A stretch of 56,213 nucleotides of DNA from Nocardia alni (lineage in GTDB: Bacteria; Actinomycetota; Actinomycetes; Mycobacteriales; Mycobacteriaceae): contig NZ_JAGPOX010000055.1 in assembly GCF_019038435.1 (NCBI RefSeq), forward strand, positions 1-56,213. Reading direction: 5' to 3'. Made by a program: the position numbers and the translations under genes. Positions 25,956-34,588 of this stretch are shown here, in pieces. How positions within the stretch are numbered: the first letter of the stretch is position 1; the number at the start of each line of letters is the position of its first letter. Under the pieces are notes generated by a model that was not told the origin of the DNA, made no database searches, and saw only the letters and a list, made by a program, of their open reading frames with translations.

Positions 25956-27014
25956 TCACGACGCGGCGACCGGCGGTGCGCCGGCCGCCTGCCGGGCCTC
26001 CTGCCCGAAGGATCCGAGCGGCATCGAGCCCTCCGGGAGTTGCAGTTCGCCGTTCTCCAGTCGGGTGTGCAGATAACGGAAGATCTGGGCGGTTTGGGCG
26101 AAAAGATGCTCTCCGGCGCGCAAGGGCGCGCGTTCGGGACGTCCGGGCGAGCGGAATCGAGGGAGCGGGCGGACTACGGTGTCGTAGTCGACGTTGAAGA
26201 ACAAAGGGAAGGCGTAGCGTTCCTCTTTCACCTTGCGTACGCGGTGGGTGGTGGCGATGAACTCGCCGTTGGTCCACAGTTCGAGCATGTCGCCGATGTT
26301 GACCACGAAGGTGTCCTCGATCGGGGGGACGTCGATCCACTCGCCCGCGCCGTTGAGCACCTCGAGGCCGGGGGCGGTCGGTTTGAGCAGGGTGAAGCAT
26401 TCGAAGTCGCTGTGTGCGCCGATGCCTATGGCGTCGTCGGCCGCGGGGTTGTACGGGTAGTGGAGCAGCCGTAGTTGGCTGGGGGTTTTGGTGGCGTAAC
26501 GCAGGAAGACGCCCGGATCCTCGCCGAGGGTTACGGCGAAGGCCCACAGCAGCTCTCGGCCGAGGTTCAGCGCGGCCCGGTAGTAGGCGGTCACCGCCTC
26601 GGCGAAGCCGGGGATGCCGGGCCAGACGTTCGGGCCGAGCATGGGGTTGCCCGCCAGATAATCCGGGTCGTCGTCGGGCAGGTCCAGGGCGGTGTCGAAG
26701 GCCTCCTTCAGATCCGGGATCGGCCTCTCGAAACCCTCTTCGCCCGTTGGCACATAGCCGCGATGGCAGCGGGACAGGCCGATGTAGCTGCGCATCTTCT
26801 CCTCGAGCGGCAGGGCGAAGAATGCTTTCGTCGACCGCAGCATATCGGTGAACAGGAGTGGATCGATACCTGTGCCGCTGACATAGAGGAATCCGACTTC
26901 ACGTGCGGCGCTGCCGATCTCGTCCGCGACCGCGCGGCGGACCGACTCGTCGGGCGATCGCAGGCCGCTCACGTCGATGACCGGAACCTGGGTGAACGGG
27001 GTCGCGTTGTTCAT
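25956..27014 (-). CDS. isopenicillin-N-synthase-like 2OG/Fe(II) dioxygenase
   Basis: 352 residues from ATG at 27014. N-terminal DIOX_N domain begins QVPVIDVSGL; the jelly-roll core has the iron ligands H201-x-D203 (IGAHSDFECF) and H257 (ATTHRVRK). The arginine that would bind 2-oxoglutarate is R266, but the usual RxS is R-Y-A here, so cosubstrate use may differ. Last gene of the seven-gene operon starting at 33988; overlaps the preceding gene by ATGA. Relatives oxidise small amino-acid or plant-derived molecules. Substrate unknown. Confidence 0.83.
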   Translation of the reverse strand: MNNATPFTQVPVIDVSGLRSPDESVRRAVADEIGSAAREVGFLYVSGTGIDPLLFTDMLRSTKAFFALPLEEKMRSYIGLSRCHRGYVPTGEEGFERPIPDLKEAFDTALDLPDDDPDYLAGNPMLGPNVWPGIPGFAEAVTAYYRAALNLGRELLWAFAVTLGEDPGVFLRYATKTPSQLRLLHYPYNPAADDAIGIGAHSDFECFTLLKPTAPGLEVLNGAGEWIDVPPIEDTFVVNIGDMLELWTNGEFIATTHRVRKVKEERYAFPLFFNVDYDTVVRPLPRFRSPGRPERAPLRAGEHLFAQTAQIFRYLHTRLENGELQLPEGSMPLGSFGQEARQAAGAPPVAAS

Positions 27015-27724
27015 AGCGTTGGAAGTCCTTCCGTATAGGTGGTCAGCCACGTCCGGGTGATCGGCGTGCCGATATCGTCGATATCGTCGGTGTGCAGGAC
27101 ACGACCCGGTGTGTGCCAGCGTGGAGCGAGAGTCCGCCGCTCCCGGTACGGCAGTGTGGAATCGGTGAGCATCCACTCGTCATCGGTCACGTCTCCGAGC
27201 GACAGTTCCACGCCCCCCGACGGATCGAACCGTGCCCAGCCGAACATGTCTCCGACCCGCAGCAGCAGCGCGCGTCCCCCTGTGTCGGAGGCCATGTCCA
27301 GCGCCCAGCACGCGCCGGGATCGGTATCCCGTGTCCAATGCTCGACATAGTCCGCGTGCACTCCCTTTTCGACCAGGACGTCTGCCGAAAGGCTCATTCG
27401 GCCCTCGTCCGGAAACGGTCCGGGCGGGTGTAGCTCGATATGTCGCTGCCAATGGAATACGTCCCCGGACTGTGTGAGCTCACCGGCGAAGCCGTCCTGA
27501 CGGATCAGCCAATCCTGCTGCTGTGCACCGAGTTCGGCCTTACATCTCACACCGCCGAAATCCGGCCGGGGAGCGGGCCTGCGCAGATCGACGAAGCGCG
27601 TGTGCCCCTGCAACCAGCGCACATCGGTTCGTCTGTCGCTGGTTCCGTCGGCCTCGATCAGCAGGGTGCGCCGCCACAGTCCCCGGCACCGCGCCATGGA
27701 TACGGGCGGTTCGATTACCTTCAT
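27011..27724 (-). CDS. conserved hypothetical protein
   Basis: 237 residues from ATG at 27724, overlapping the lactonase-like gene by ATGA and the dioxygenase gene by ATGA. I do not recognise a family with certainty; the composition (many Trp, Asp, Arg; GLWRRTLLIEADGTSDRRTD; WLQGHTRFVDLR; VHADYVEHWTRDTDPG; GDMFGWARFDPSG) suggests a beta-rich small-molecule-binding fold, perhaps related to the HRI1-type beta-barrel proteins. No signal peptide. Tight coupling on both sides means it probably acts on the same substrate as the hydrolase and oxygenase. Confidence 0.75.
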   Translation of the reverse strand: MKVIEPPVSMARCRGLWRRTLLIEADGTSDRRTDVRWLQGHTRFVDLRRPAPRPDFGGVRCKAELGAQQQDWLIRQDGFAGELTQSGDVFHWQRHIELHPPGPFPDEGRMSLSADVLVEKGVHADYVEHWTRDTDPGACWALDMASDTGGRALLLRVGDMFGWARFDPSGGVELSLGDVTDDEWMLTDSTLPYRERRTLAPRWHTPGRVLHTDDIDDIGTPITRTWLTTYTEGLPTL

Positions 27725-28536
27725 CGGCCGAACCGTTCGTGGAAATGCTGTGTCCATTCCGGCCACGCGTGCGGGTCGTGACCGGGGATCAGCGGATAAT
27801 CGCGTTCGGCGGCAATCTTTTTCAGGCGCCGGATCGGCTCGACGGTCTCGGCCGCCTCGACTCCGACGAATCCGCCGATCGCCAATTCTCGCTCGATATT
27901 CTCGGTGAGATCGGCCGCGTCGAAAGCGAATACGAATCCGCCGCCGCCCACCGAGGAGTCCAGCTCCACCATGAAGCTCTGGTGGCCCGGAGTGTGGCCG
28001 TAGGTGGGAATCGCGGTGATACCGGGTGCGATCGAGGACTCGCCGTCGGCCAGTCGCCAGTCGATCCGGGGATCGTCGTAATCGATCCGGGCCATCGCAT
28101 GATGTTCCGGCTCGGGATGATTCGACAGCCCATACTCCACTTCGCGACGTTGCGCGTGCACGGGAACCCGGCCGGCGAACAGCTTGAGCCCGCCGGCGTG
28201 GTCGTGGTGCAGATGGCTGACGGCGACCGCGTGCACGTCGTCGACGTCGATTCCGATATCGTGCAGCGACTCCTCGATCGGTTCACCCGGACCCGGCAGC
28301 ACCGGGATGTATTCCACGCTCGGATAGAACCGTTTGTACAGCGCGGGATCCCGGATCAGGGCGGTGTTGAATCCCGTGTCCAGCAGCACCCAGCCGCCGT
28401 CGGTCTGCAACAGCACGCCCGGGGTGGGTTCGCGCAGCCGCTCCTGCGGCGGTGCGCCGTGCACCGAAATGGATTTGGGCAATTCCTCCCAGCCCAGGGT
28501 GAGCAGGACGATGCGTCGGACTCCGGTCGTTGTCAT
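27721..28536 (-). CDS. metallo-beta-lactamase-fold hydrolase, AHL-lactonase-like
   Basis: 271 residues. The dinuclear zinc motif H108-x-H110-x-D112-H113 is in AVSHLHHDHAGG; downstream PTYGHTPGHQSFMV and a final LIPGHDPHAW supply the other ligands. This arrangement is that of the AiiA/AttM N-acyl-homoserine lactonase group, which opens lactone rings. It sits one base after the binding-protein gene and overlaps the next gene. With the importer and dioxygenase it suggests uptake and opening of a lactone, but an actual signal-quenching role is unproven. Confidence 0.83.
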   Translation of the reverse strand: MTTTGVRRIVLLTLGWEELPKSISVHGAPPQERLREPTPGVLLQTDGGWVLLDTGFNTALIRDPALYKRFYPSVEYIPVLPGPGEPIEESLHDIGIDVDDVHAVAVSHLHHDHAGGLKLFAGRVPVHAQRREVEYGLSNHPEPEHHAMARIDYDDPRIDWRLADGESSIAPGITAIPTYGHTPGHQSFMVELDSSVGGGGFVFAFDAADLTENIERELAIGGFVGVEAAETVEPIRRLKKIAAERDYPLIPGHDPHAWPEWTQHFHERFGR

Positions 28537-28537
28537 C

Positions 28538-30121
28538 TCAGCCCACCGACAATCCGGCGATCCGCAGCGTGTTCGGGTTGGAGACCACGTGCGACTGCGC
28601 GACGCCCTTCAGCCACGGCTGGGCGACCATGAAATCGTTGAGATCGGCCATATTGAGCCAGCATCCGGTGGCCGAGGCATGTTCGCCCGCGGTGGAGAAC
28701 TCGTCGTCCGCGCCGGTGCCGCGGGCGACCGCCAGCGAGGCCGTCACATCGGGCGAGGAGCAGTTCAGGTAGTTGAGCCCGCCGTCGGGGTCGAAGCTGA
28801 TATGCGCCCAGGTGTATGGCGACGGCGCGTCCGGCCAGCCCACGTTGACCAGGATCTCCGGCGCGTCGGCGGCTGTGGTGCCGACCCAGCCGTAGATCTG
28901 CGAGGTCGGATAGGGCTGCACCTTCACGGTGAGTCCCAGTGCGGCCAGCTGAGTTTGGATCAGATTGCTCACCAGCTGGTTGTCCACGCTGCCCGAGTCG
29001 TAGCCGACGGTGATCGTCTTCTGGCCGGCGGGCAGGCTCGAGACCACCTTCGCGAATGCCGAGATGTCGTGGGAAACATTCTGTTTCGCATAGGAGGCGG
29101 CGATCATGTTCGGCGGATAGACCTGGGTCGCGACACCGCCGCGACCGAAATAGGTCTGCTGCACGATCTGTTTCACGTCGATGGTCTTCAGCAGCGCCAT
29201 GCGCGTGGCCTGATCGGTGAACATCCCCTTGTGCGGGTTCACGTACAGGTAGTTCGACATCATCGTGGGCAGTGAGTAATTCGCGAACTTGGAATTGCCG
29301 ATGTACGACGACACCGCCGAGGACGGCAGATCGTGCATGATCGCGGCGAGCTGACCGTTGTTGAATTGCAACTGCTCGGCGGAGGTATCGGTGATCACCG
29401 GAATATCCACACTCGTGAAATACGGTTTGGCGCCCCAATATCCGGCATAGGAGGCCATCGCGTAATGCGAGCCGACGCGGGCGTCGGTCAGCGTGTACGG
29501 CCCGGTGCCAAGGTCATGGGTGGTCAGATACGCTTGGTCGTGGTCCGTTCCGGCGTGCGCGGCCAGTCCGGTCGGGCTCATCATGCGCGGACCGTAGGGT
29601 GAGGCCAGATAGTCCAGGAATACCGCGTTCGGGGCCTTCAACGTGATGGTGACCGCGTAATCGCCCTGGGTGGTCACCGAATCGACATCCGAAACCATAT
29701 AGGCCGGACCTTGATCGACCGCAGTACGCCGATCGAACGACGCCTTGATCGCGGCCGAGGTGAACGGGGTGCCGTCGTGGAATGTCACTCCCTGCCGCAG
29801 TTGGAAGGTGAACACCCGGTTGTCCGGTGAGGCCGTCCAGGACGTGGCCAGCAGCGGTTGCAGTTGAACCTTGTCGGTCCCCGGGGCGAATTGCAGCAGG
29901 CCCTCATAGGTATTGGTGGTCAGCAGCAGCCCCTGGGCGGCGTAGAAGATGTCCGGGTCCGGCGGCTGCCCGGGGTCCTGCAGGAACGACAGGCGCAGAA
30001 CATGATCGGTGGGTGGTGGATTAGGTGTGTGGTCGGCGGACCCGCCGCACGCGGTGAGGGCGAGCAGAGCCGCGGAAGCGGCCGCACTGACGCCGAAAAG
30101 CCTTCGGGTGGAACGGAACAT
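28538..30121 (-). CDS. peptide-type ABC transporter substrate-binding lipoprotein
   Basis: 527 residues, SBP_bac_5 (DppA/OppA) family. Lipoprotein signal MFRSTRRLFGVSAAASAALL followed by LTAC with C25. Family signature GVTFHDGTPFTSAAIKASFD near 110. The family binds di- and oligopeptides, nickel, or plant-derived glycosides and opines. All three membrane/ATPase partners are encoded just upstream on the same strand. Confidence 0.9.
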   Translation of the reverse strand: MFRSTRRLFGVSAAASAALLALTACGGSADHTPNPPPTDHVLRLSFLQDPGQPPDPDIFYAAQGLLLTTNTYEGLLQFAPGTDKVQLQPLLATSWTASPDNRVFTFQLRQGVTFHDGTPFTSAAIKASFDRRTAVDQGPAYMVSDVDSVTTQGDYAVTITLKAPNAVFLDYLASPYGPRMMSPTGLAAHAGTDHDQAYLTTHDLGTGPYTLTDARVGSHYAMASYAGYWGAKPYFTSVDIPVITDTSAEQLQFNNGQLAAIMHDLPSSAVSSYIGNSKFANYSLPTMMSNYLYVNPHKGMFTDQATRMALLKTIDVKQIVQQTYFGRGGVATQVYPPNMIAASYAKQNVSHDISAFAKVVSSLPAGQKTITVGYDSGSVDNQLVSNLIQTQLAALGLTVKVQPYPTSQIYGWVGTTAADAPEILVNVGWPDAPSPYTWAHISFDPDGGLNYLNCSSPDVTASLAVARGTGADDEFSTAGEHASATGCWLNMADLNDFMVAQPWLKGVAQSHVVSNPNTLRIAGLSVG

Positions 30122-30179
30122 AGGAATTCCTTCGAGGTGACGATGTGGATCAAGGAGTGGGGTAGCCGGGACGGGGAGC

Positions 30180-31178
30180 TCAGACCGCGACGATGCGGGG
30201 ATCGGCCGCGGCCTGCAGGAGGTCGACGACGGTGTTGATGACGACGTAGGTGGCGCCCAGCAGCAGGGTGACCCCGGCGATGGCCGGGAAGTCGGCGACC
30301 GGGATGCTCTGGGCGATGTACTGTCCGATGCCCGGCCAGCCGAACACCTGCTCGACCACGAGTACTCCCGAGAACATCAGTCCCACTTGCAAACCCGTCA
30401 TCGACAGCGCCGCGCTGACGCAGTTGCGCAGTACGTGCCGCAGTAAAATCCGGCTCGGCCCGAGGCCCTTGGCCTTTGCCGTGCGCGCGTAATCGCTGTC
30501 GATATCGGCGACCAGGCTCGAGCGCAGCACGCGCCCGATGGCCACCGCCGGGCCCAGGGCCACCACGATCGCGGGCAGAATCAGGTGGTGTAGCGCGTCG
30601 CCGACCACGTCCGGACGTCCGGCCAGCAGGCCGTCGACCGTCAGCATGCCGGTCGGGCCGGTGGGCGCGTTCGCGATCGAACTCCGCCCGTTGGCCGGAA
30701 TCCAGCCCAGACGTTGGTAGAACAGGATCAGCCCGCCGATGCCCAGGAGGAACAGTGGAGCCGACGAGCCGACGAACAGCACCGCCCGCACCACACCGGC
30801 GCCGGGCCAGCGCAGCGACGTCGCGAAGGCCAGCAGCGCGGCCAGGGCCAGGGCGATAATCAATGCGCAGAGCGCCAATTCGAGCGTCGCGGGCAGGAAG
30901 GTCGCCAGATCGGTGCTCACCGGGCGGCGGGTGCGGTAGGACGTGCCGAAGTCACCATGCGCTGCGTTGAGCAGATAATTCCAGAACTGCACGGGCACAG
31001 GACGATCCAGGCCCAGTGCGTGCCGGCGCGCGGCGATGTCCGCGCGCGAGGCGTTCCCGCCGAGTTGCGCGTGCACCGGATCCAGCGGCGAAATACGTTG
31101 CAGGAAGAACATGATCGCGGTCAGCGTGATGAGGATCGCCACCATGGACACCAGCCGGGTGAGAACGAATCTACGCAC
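30180..31178 (-). CDS. ABC transporter permease, DppB type
   Basis: 332 residues, six helices; N-terminal LTRLVSMVAILITLTAIMFF and LGLDRPVPVQFWNYL are the DppB hallmarks, with the ATPase-contact loop DYARTAKAKGLGPSRILLRHVLRN near 245-265. GTG start one base after the DppC-type stop. Pairs with the 31180-32046 permease. Confidence 0.9.
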   Translation of the reverse strand: MRRFVLTRLVSMVAILITLTAIMFFLQRISPLDPVHAQLGGNASRADIAARRHALGLDRPVPVQFWNYLLNAAHGDFGTSYRTRRPVSTDLATFLPATLELALCALIIALALAALLAFATSLRWPGAGVVRAVLFVGSSAPLFLLGIGGLILFYQRLGWIPANGRSSIANAPTGPTGMLTVDGLLAGRPDVVGDALHHLILPAIVVALGPAVAIGRVLRSSLVADIDSDYARTAKAKGLGPSRILLRHVLRNCVSAALSMTGLQVGLMFSGVLVVEQVFGWPGIGQYIAQSIPVADFPAIAGVTLLLGATYVVINTVVDLLQAAADPRIVAV

Positions 31179-31179
31179 G

Positions 31180-32046
31180 TCATCGGTCCTTGTTCATGAG
31201 GTTGCGCAGACAGTCGCCGGCAATGGTGCCGATCAGGGCAAGTACCAGGACCCCGAGGCCCGGCATCACCGGAATCCACCACTGCTGCAGGAAATAACTG
31301 AGATTGCGGGCGGCGTCGGCGCCGAGTTCGGGGGCGGGCGCGGGCTGGCCGAGACCCAGGAAAGACAGCGAGGTCAGCGTGAGGATCAGCGTGCCCAGGT
31401 CCAGGCTGGCCGCCACCAGTGCGGCGGGTGCGGCGCCGGGGAGAAGATGTCGTGTCGCTATCCGAACCCGTCCGGCCCCCGCGAGTTTCGCCGCTTCGAC
31501 ATGCGGTCGCGCCGCGAGCGCGGTGACCTCGCCACGGACCAGCCGGGCGTAGAACGGCCACCAGACGATGGACACCGCGAGCAGGGTGTGCACGAAACTC
31601 GGTCCCAGCGCGGCGACGACGGCGATCGCCAGCACCGGTGCGGGCAATGCGAGGAAGGCGTCGGTGATCCGCATCAAGAGTGTGTCGATCCAACCACCGG
31701 CCGTACCCGCGATCGTGCCGACCGTCCCACCGACGAGAAGGCCACTGGCCACCACCGCCAGTGCGGCGAACCAACTGGCCCGCATGCCGTACAGGACGCG
31801 CGAGAGCAGGTCCCGACCGATGTTGTCGGTGCCCAGCAGGAACCCACTGGTCCCCGGTGGTCGCAGCGGCATTCCGACGGGGATCAGCGGATCATGTGGT
31901 GCGAGAACCGGAGCCGCGATCGCCACCAGCGTCACCACGCCGATCAGCGAGAATCCCAGCCAGTTCAGCGTATTCGGTGAGGTGCGCGGCACCAGAGTGA
32001 TTCGCGCGCTGCGGATGCGTCCCAGCGCGGGTACGGCGACGGCCAT
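31180..32046 (-). CDS. ABC transporter permease, DppC type
   Basis: 288 residues. N-terminal helix, then LLGTDNIGRDLLSRVLYGMR, the DppC/OppC hallmark, and the EAA-like loop YARLVRGEVTALAARPHVEAAKLAG. Ends in TIAGDCLRNLMNKDR. Separated by one base from both neighbours, so translation of the whole importer is coupled. Confidence 0.9.
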   Translation of the reverse strand: MAVAVPALGRIRSARITLVPRTSPNTLNWLGFSLIGVVTLVAIAAPVLAPHDPLIPVGMPLRPPGTSGFLLGTDNIGRDLLSRVLYGMRASWFAALAVVASGLLVGGTVGTIAGTAGGWIDTLLMRITDAFLALPAPVLAIAVVAALGPSFVHTLLAVSIVWWPFYARLVRGEVTALAARPHVEAAKLAGAGRVRIATRHLLPGAAPAALVAASLDLGTLILTLTSLSFLGLGQPAPAPELGADAARNLSYFLQQWWIPVMPGLGVLVLALIGTIAGDCLRNLMNKDR

Positions 32047-32047
32047 C

Positions 32048-33988
32048 TCAGCTCACCTTCGTCTGGATACAGGCCACCTGATGGGAGCGTCCGGGCATAC
32101 CCTCGAGCCGCACGTCCAGCTCTTCGTCGCGGCAGGTCGAGACCGCGATCGGGCAGCGTGGATGGAATGCGCAACCCGGCGGCGGGGAGAGCGGGCTCGC
32201 GGGCTCGCCCTCGGGTGAGGCGGGCGGATGCGACGGATCCGGAATCGAGGAGATCAGCGCTCGGGTGTAAGGATGCGCCGGATCGTCGAGAATTGTGTCG
32301 GCCGTGCCGATTTCGACGATCCGGCCGAGGTACATCACCGCGATCCGGTCGGCCACCACCCGCGCGACGGCCAGATCGTGGGTGACGAAGACGACGGACA
32401 TGTCCAGGCTCCGGCGCAGTTCGCCGATGAGGTTGATCACCGAGGCGGCCAGCGATACGTCCAGCGCACTGGTCGGCTCGTCGCACAGCAGCACCGACGG
32501 CGGTACCACGGTGGCGCGTGCCAGCGAAACCCGTTGCCGCTGACCGCCGGACAGTTGCCGGGCGCGAGCGGTGGCGATCTCGGGTGTCAGCCCGACCCGG
32601 CGCAGCGCCTGTTCGACCCGGTCCGCGCGCTCGGCACGGGACAGCCTCGAACCGCGCAACCGCTCGGAGATCAGCTCGCCCACCGGCATCCAGGGGGTGA
32701 GCGAGGCGCCCGCGTCCTGGAATACCATCTGCGGGCGCTGCCCATCGGCCAGGTCGACGGTGCCGCCACTGGGTCGCTCCAGTCCCGCGATCACCCGCAG
32801 CAGTGTGGATTTGCCGCAGCCACTCTCGCCGACCAGCGCCACCGATTCGCCGCGTCCGACCGTCAGCGACACTCGCCGCAGGGCTTGGAGGCTCGTGTGT
32901 CGTCGCATCCCGCGCACGGTGAAGGTTTTGGTGATGTCCCGCAGGGTGATTGCGCCCTCGGCGCCGGGATGCTCGGTCGGTGCGGTCGTATTGTCTCCCG
33001 GCACTTCGGGATCCGATTCCTCGAGCGCGTCCGGAGACAGGATGCACGCCGAGCTGCGTTCGGGGGCGATGGGGACGGGATCCGGTGGGCTGGTGGAGCA
33101 TTGCTCGCCGGTATGCGCGCAGCGTGGAGCGAAGGCGCAACCGGGCAGGGGAGCGGCAGGGCTCGGCACCTCTCCGGGCATCGCGGCCAGCGGTCGATCG
33201 GTGCGGGTGGTCAGGGTCAGGCGCGAGCGGAGCAGGCCGCGGGTGTACGGGTGGGCCGGTGCGGCGAGCACCTCGGTGGTGGGGCCGATCTCGGCGATCC
33301 GGCCGGCGTACAGCACGGCCAGGCGATCGGAGATCTGCGCCGCGACGCCCAGGTCGTGTGTGATCATCAGGATGCCGCAACCCAATTCGTCGCGGATGCG
33401 CAGCAGCAGCGCCAGCACCTGAGCCTGCACCGTGACGTCCAGCGCGGTGGTCGGTTCGTCCGCGACGATGAGCTCCGGCTCCCCGGCGATGGCCATCGCG
33501 ATCATGACGCGCTGGCGCAGGCCACCGGACAACTCGTGCGGATAGCTGCGCATGCGGCGCTCGGGTTCGGGGATACCGACCGCCGCCAGCAGCCGCCGCG
33601 CCTCGGTCTCACTCCCGGCCGCCTCTATCACCTGCGCACCGATCCGCATGGTCGGATTCAACGAGGTCATCGGGTCCTGGAACACCGCGCCGAGGTCGAG
33701 CCTGCGAACCCGATCCAGTGCCGGCGCCGAACCGTGAACCATATCGATACCGGCGACCCGGACGCCGCCGTACACCTGCGCGCCGCGCGGTAGCAATCCC
33801 AACAGCGAATACCCCAGAACACTCTTGCCCGAACCGGATTCGCCGACCAGCCCGAGGATCTCGCCCCGGCGTATCGTCAGCGACACCCCACGCAACGCGT
33901 GCAGGTCGCGATCGCCGCGCCGGAATGAAACGCGCAGCTCATCGATGCCAGCGACGTCCGCGGACGTCGTCACAACCGCAGTACCCAT
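32048..33988 (-). CDS. fused DppD-DppF-type ABC ATPase (two nucleotide-binding domains)
   Basis: 646 residues. Domain 1 (about 15-330): Walker A GESGSGKS (49-56), signature LSGGLRQRV, Walker B LIVADEPTTALD, and an oligopeptide-dimer tail with its Cys cluster. Domain 2 (about 345-646): Walker A GESGCGKST near 385, LSGGQRQRVSLARA, LLCDEPTSALD, and a second Cys-rich tail (GCAFHPRCP). Both sites look active. Fusing the two usual ATPases fixes their stoichiometry. First gene of the seven-gene operon; GGAGGAG precedes the ATG. Confidence 0.92.
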   Translation of the reverse strand: MGTAVVTTSADVAGIDELRVSFRRGDRDLHALRGVSLTIRRGEILGLVGESGSGKSVLGYSLLGLLPRGAQVYGGVRVAGIDMVHGSAPALDRVRRLDLGAVFQDPMTSLNPTMRIGAQVIEAAGSETEARRLLAAVGIPEPERRMRSYPHELSGGLRQRVMIAMAIAGEPELIVADEPTTALDVTVQAQVLALLLRIRDELGCGILMITHDLGVAAQISDRLAVLYAGRIAEIGPTTEVLAAPAHPYTRGLLRSRLTLTTRTDRPLAAMPGEVPSPAAPLPGCAFAPRCAHTGEQCSTSPPDPVPIAPERSSACILSPDALEESDPEVPGDNTTAPTEHPGAEGAITLRDITKTFTVRGMRRHTSLQALRRVSLTVGRGESVALVGESGCGKSTLLRVIAGLERPSGGTVDLADGQRPQMVFQDAGASLTPWMPVGELISERLRGSRLSRAERADRVEQALRRVGLTPEIATARARQLSGGQRQRVSLARATVVPPSVLLCDEPTSALDVSLAASVINLIGELRRSLDMSVVFVTHDLAVARVVADRIAVMYLGRIVEIGTADTILDDPAHPYTRALISSIPDPSHPPASPEGEPASPLSPPPGCAFHPRCPIAVSTCRDEELDVRLEGMPGRSHQVACIQTKVS

Positions 33989-34408
33989 GAACCACTCCTC
34001 CGGCTCTACCTGTCAGGTGACAGTTTTTCCGGTCCGCGGTTGTTTTCGGTGACGCACACGTATCGCTTGTGCTGCCGCCGGTAACTTCTGGGTTGCCGTT
34101 GTTTCTATCGAGTGACAGGTAATGGTCGTCGCGGCCTGCTTCTCCCCCGGTGCGACAACGGCCCTCGCCTAGGAGGGGCCGGGCCGACACCCGCGTCCGA
34201 TGACGACATCCGGGTGTGGCACGCCGTCGGCATCGTCTAGCCCGGCGATGGCATCCACGGGGCCGGGAGCGCGAGCAGCATGTTCGGGATGTGTTGGCGG
34301 ATGCACTGATTCAGAAGGAGCTTGCGCGGCTGCGGGAGATCGCGGTGTCGACCGAACCCGGGTCCTATCGGGTTTGTCGGCGCACCGTCGGCGATGAGGC
34401 CGGAAATC
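33989..34408. other. 420-bp gene-free region upstream of the importer operon
   Basis: Holds the putative importer promoter and operator (34008-34023), a second TGACAGGT copy (34113-34120), and an imperfect GC hairpin at about 34157-34177 (GGCCCTC / GAGGGGCC) that could end the small-peptide transcript coming from the right. A 75-codon plus-strand frame at 34216-34440 has plausible codons but no recognisable product or good ribosome binding site, and may be a gene remnant. Confidence 0.45.
34008..34023. promoter_or_regulatory. candidate operator of the peptide importer operon
   Basis: Two nested symmetries: ACCTG-T-CAGGT (34008-34018) and CTGTCA-GG-TGACAG (34010-34023). A third TGACAGGT occurs at 34113-34120. 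They lie 20-35 bp and about 130 bp upstream of the ATPase ATG (33988, minus strand). No regulator gene is linked. Confidence 0.45.
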
Positions 34409-34510
34409 TCAGCCCAGCGGGTACTCCCCGCCGCCGCTGAGGCTGCTGAACTGGCTCAGCATGTCGAGAACCGCTTGGCCGAACGCCATCCAGTCCCACG
34501 GGCCGAACAT
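34409..34510 (-). CDS. 33-residue amphipathic peptide, PorA/PorH-like candidate (paralogue 1)
   Basis: ATG at 34510, TGA at 34409-34411. Starts MFGPWDWMAF, continues with an amphipathic helix (GQAVLDMLSQFSSL), then Gly-rich GGGE and ends YPLG. The ribosome binding site AGGAG is six bases upstream. The neighbouring 52-residue peptide has the same ends, M[FY]G-x-WD and YPLG, so selection for protein sequence is likely. It has no signal peptide, as in the tiny outer-membrane porins PorA and PorH of Corynebacterium, which are also encoded in tandem. Function is inference. Confidence 0.7.
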   Translation of the reverse strand: MFGPWDWMAFGQAVLDMLSQFSSLSGGGEYPLG

Positions 34511-34588
34511 ATGTCGCTCCTATCGCTGATCATCGGACGATGTGGACGCGGCGGGCGAACGGCCGGACACCCCGGCGGATTGTGCGTC

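Noticed and set aside
34216..34440. 75-codon plus-strand frame with coding-like codons (DVLADALIQKELARLREIA)
   Set aside because: No good start or ribosome binding site, no recognisable family, and it runs into the peptide gene on the other strand; listed only as a possible remnant.
34519..34533. ATCATCGGACGATG near the peptide genes, resembling the fucose operator
   Set aside because: The half-site spacing is wrong (extra bases in the centre) and there is no link to fucose genes.
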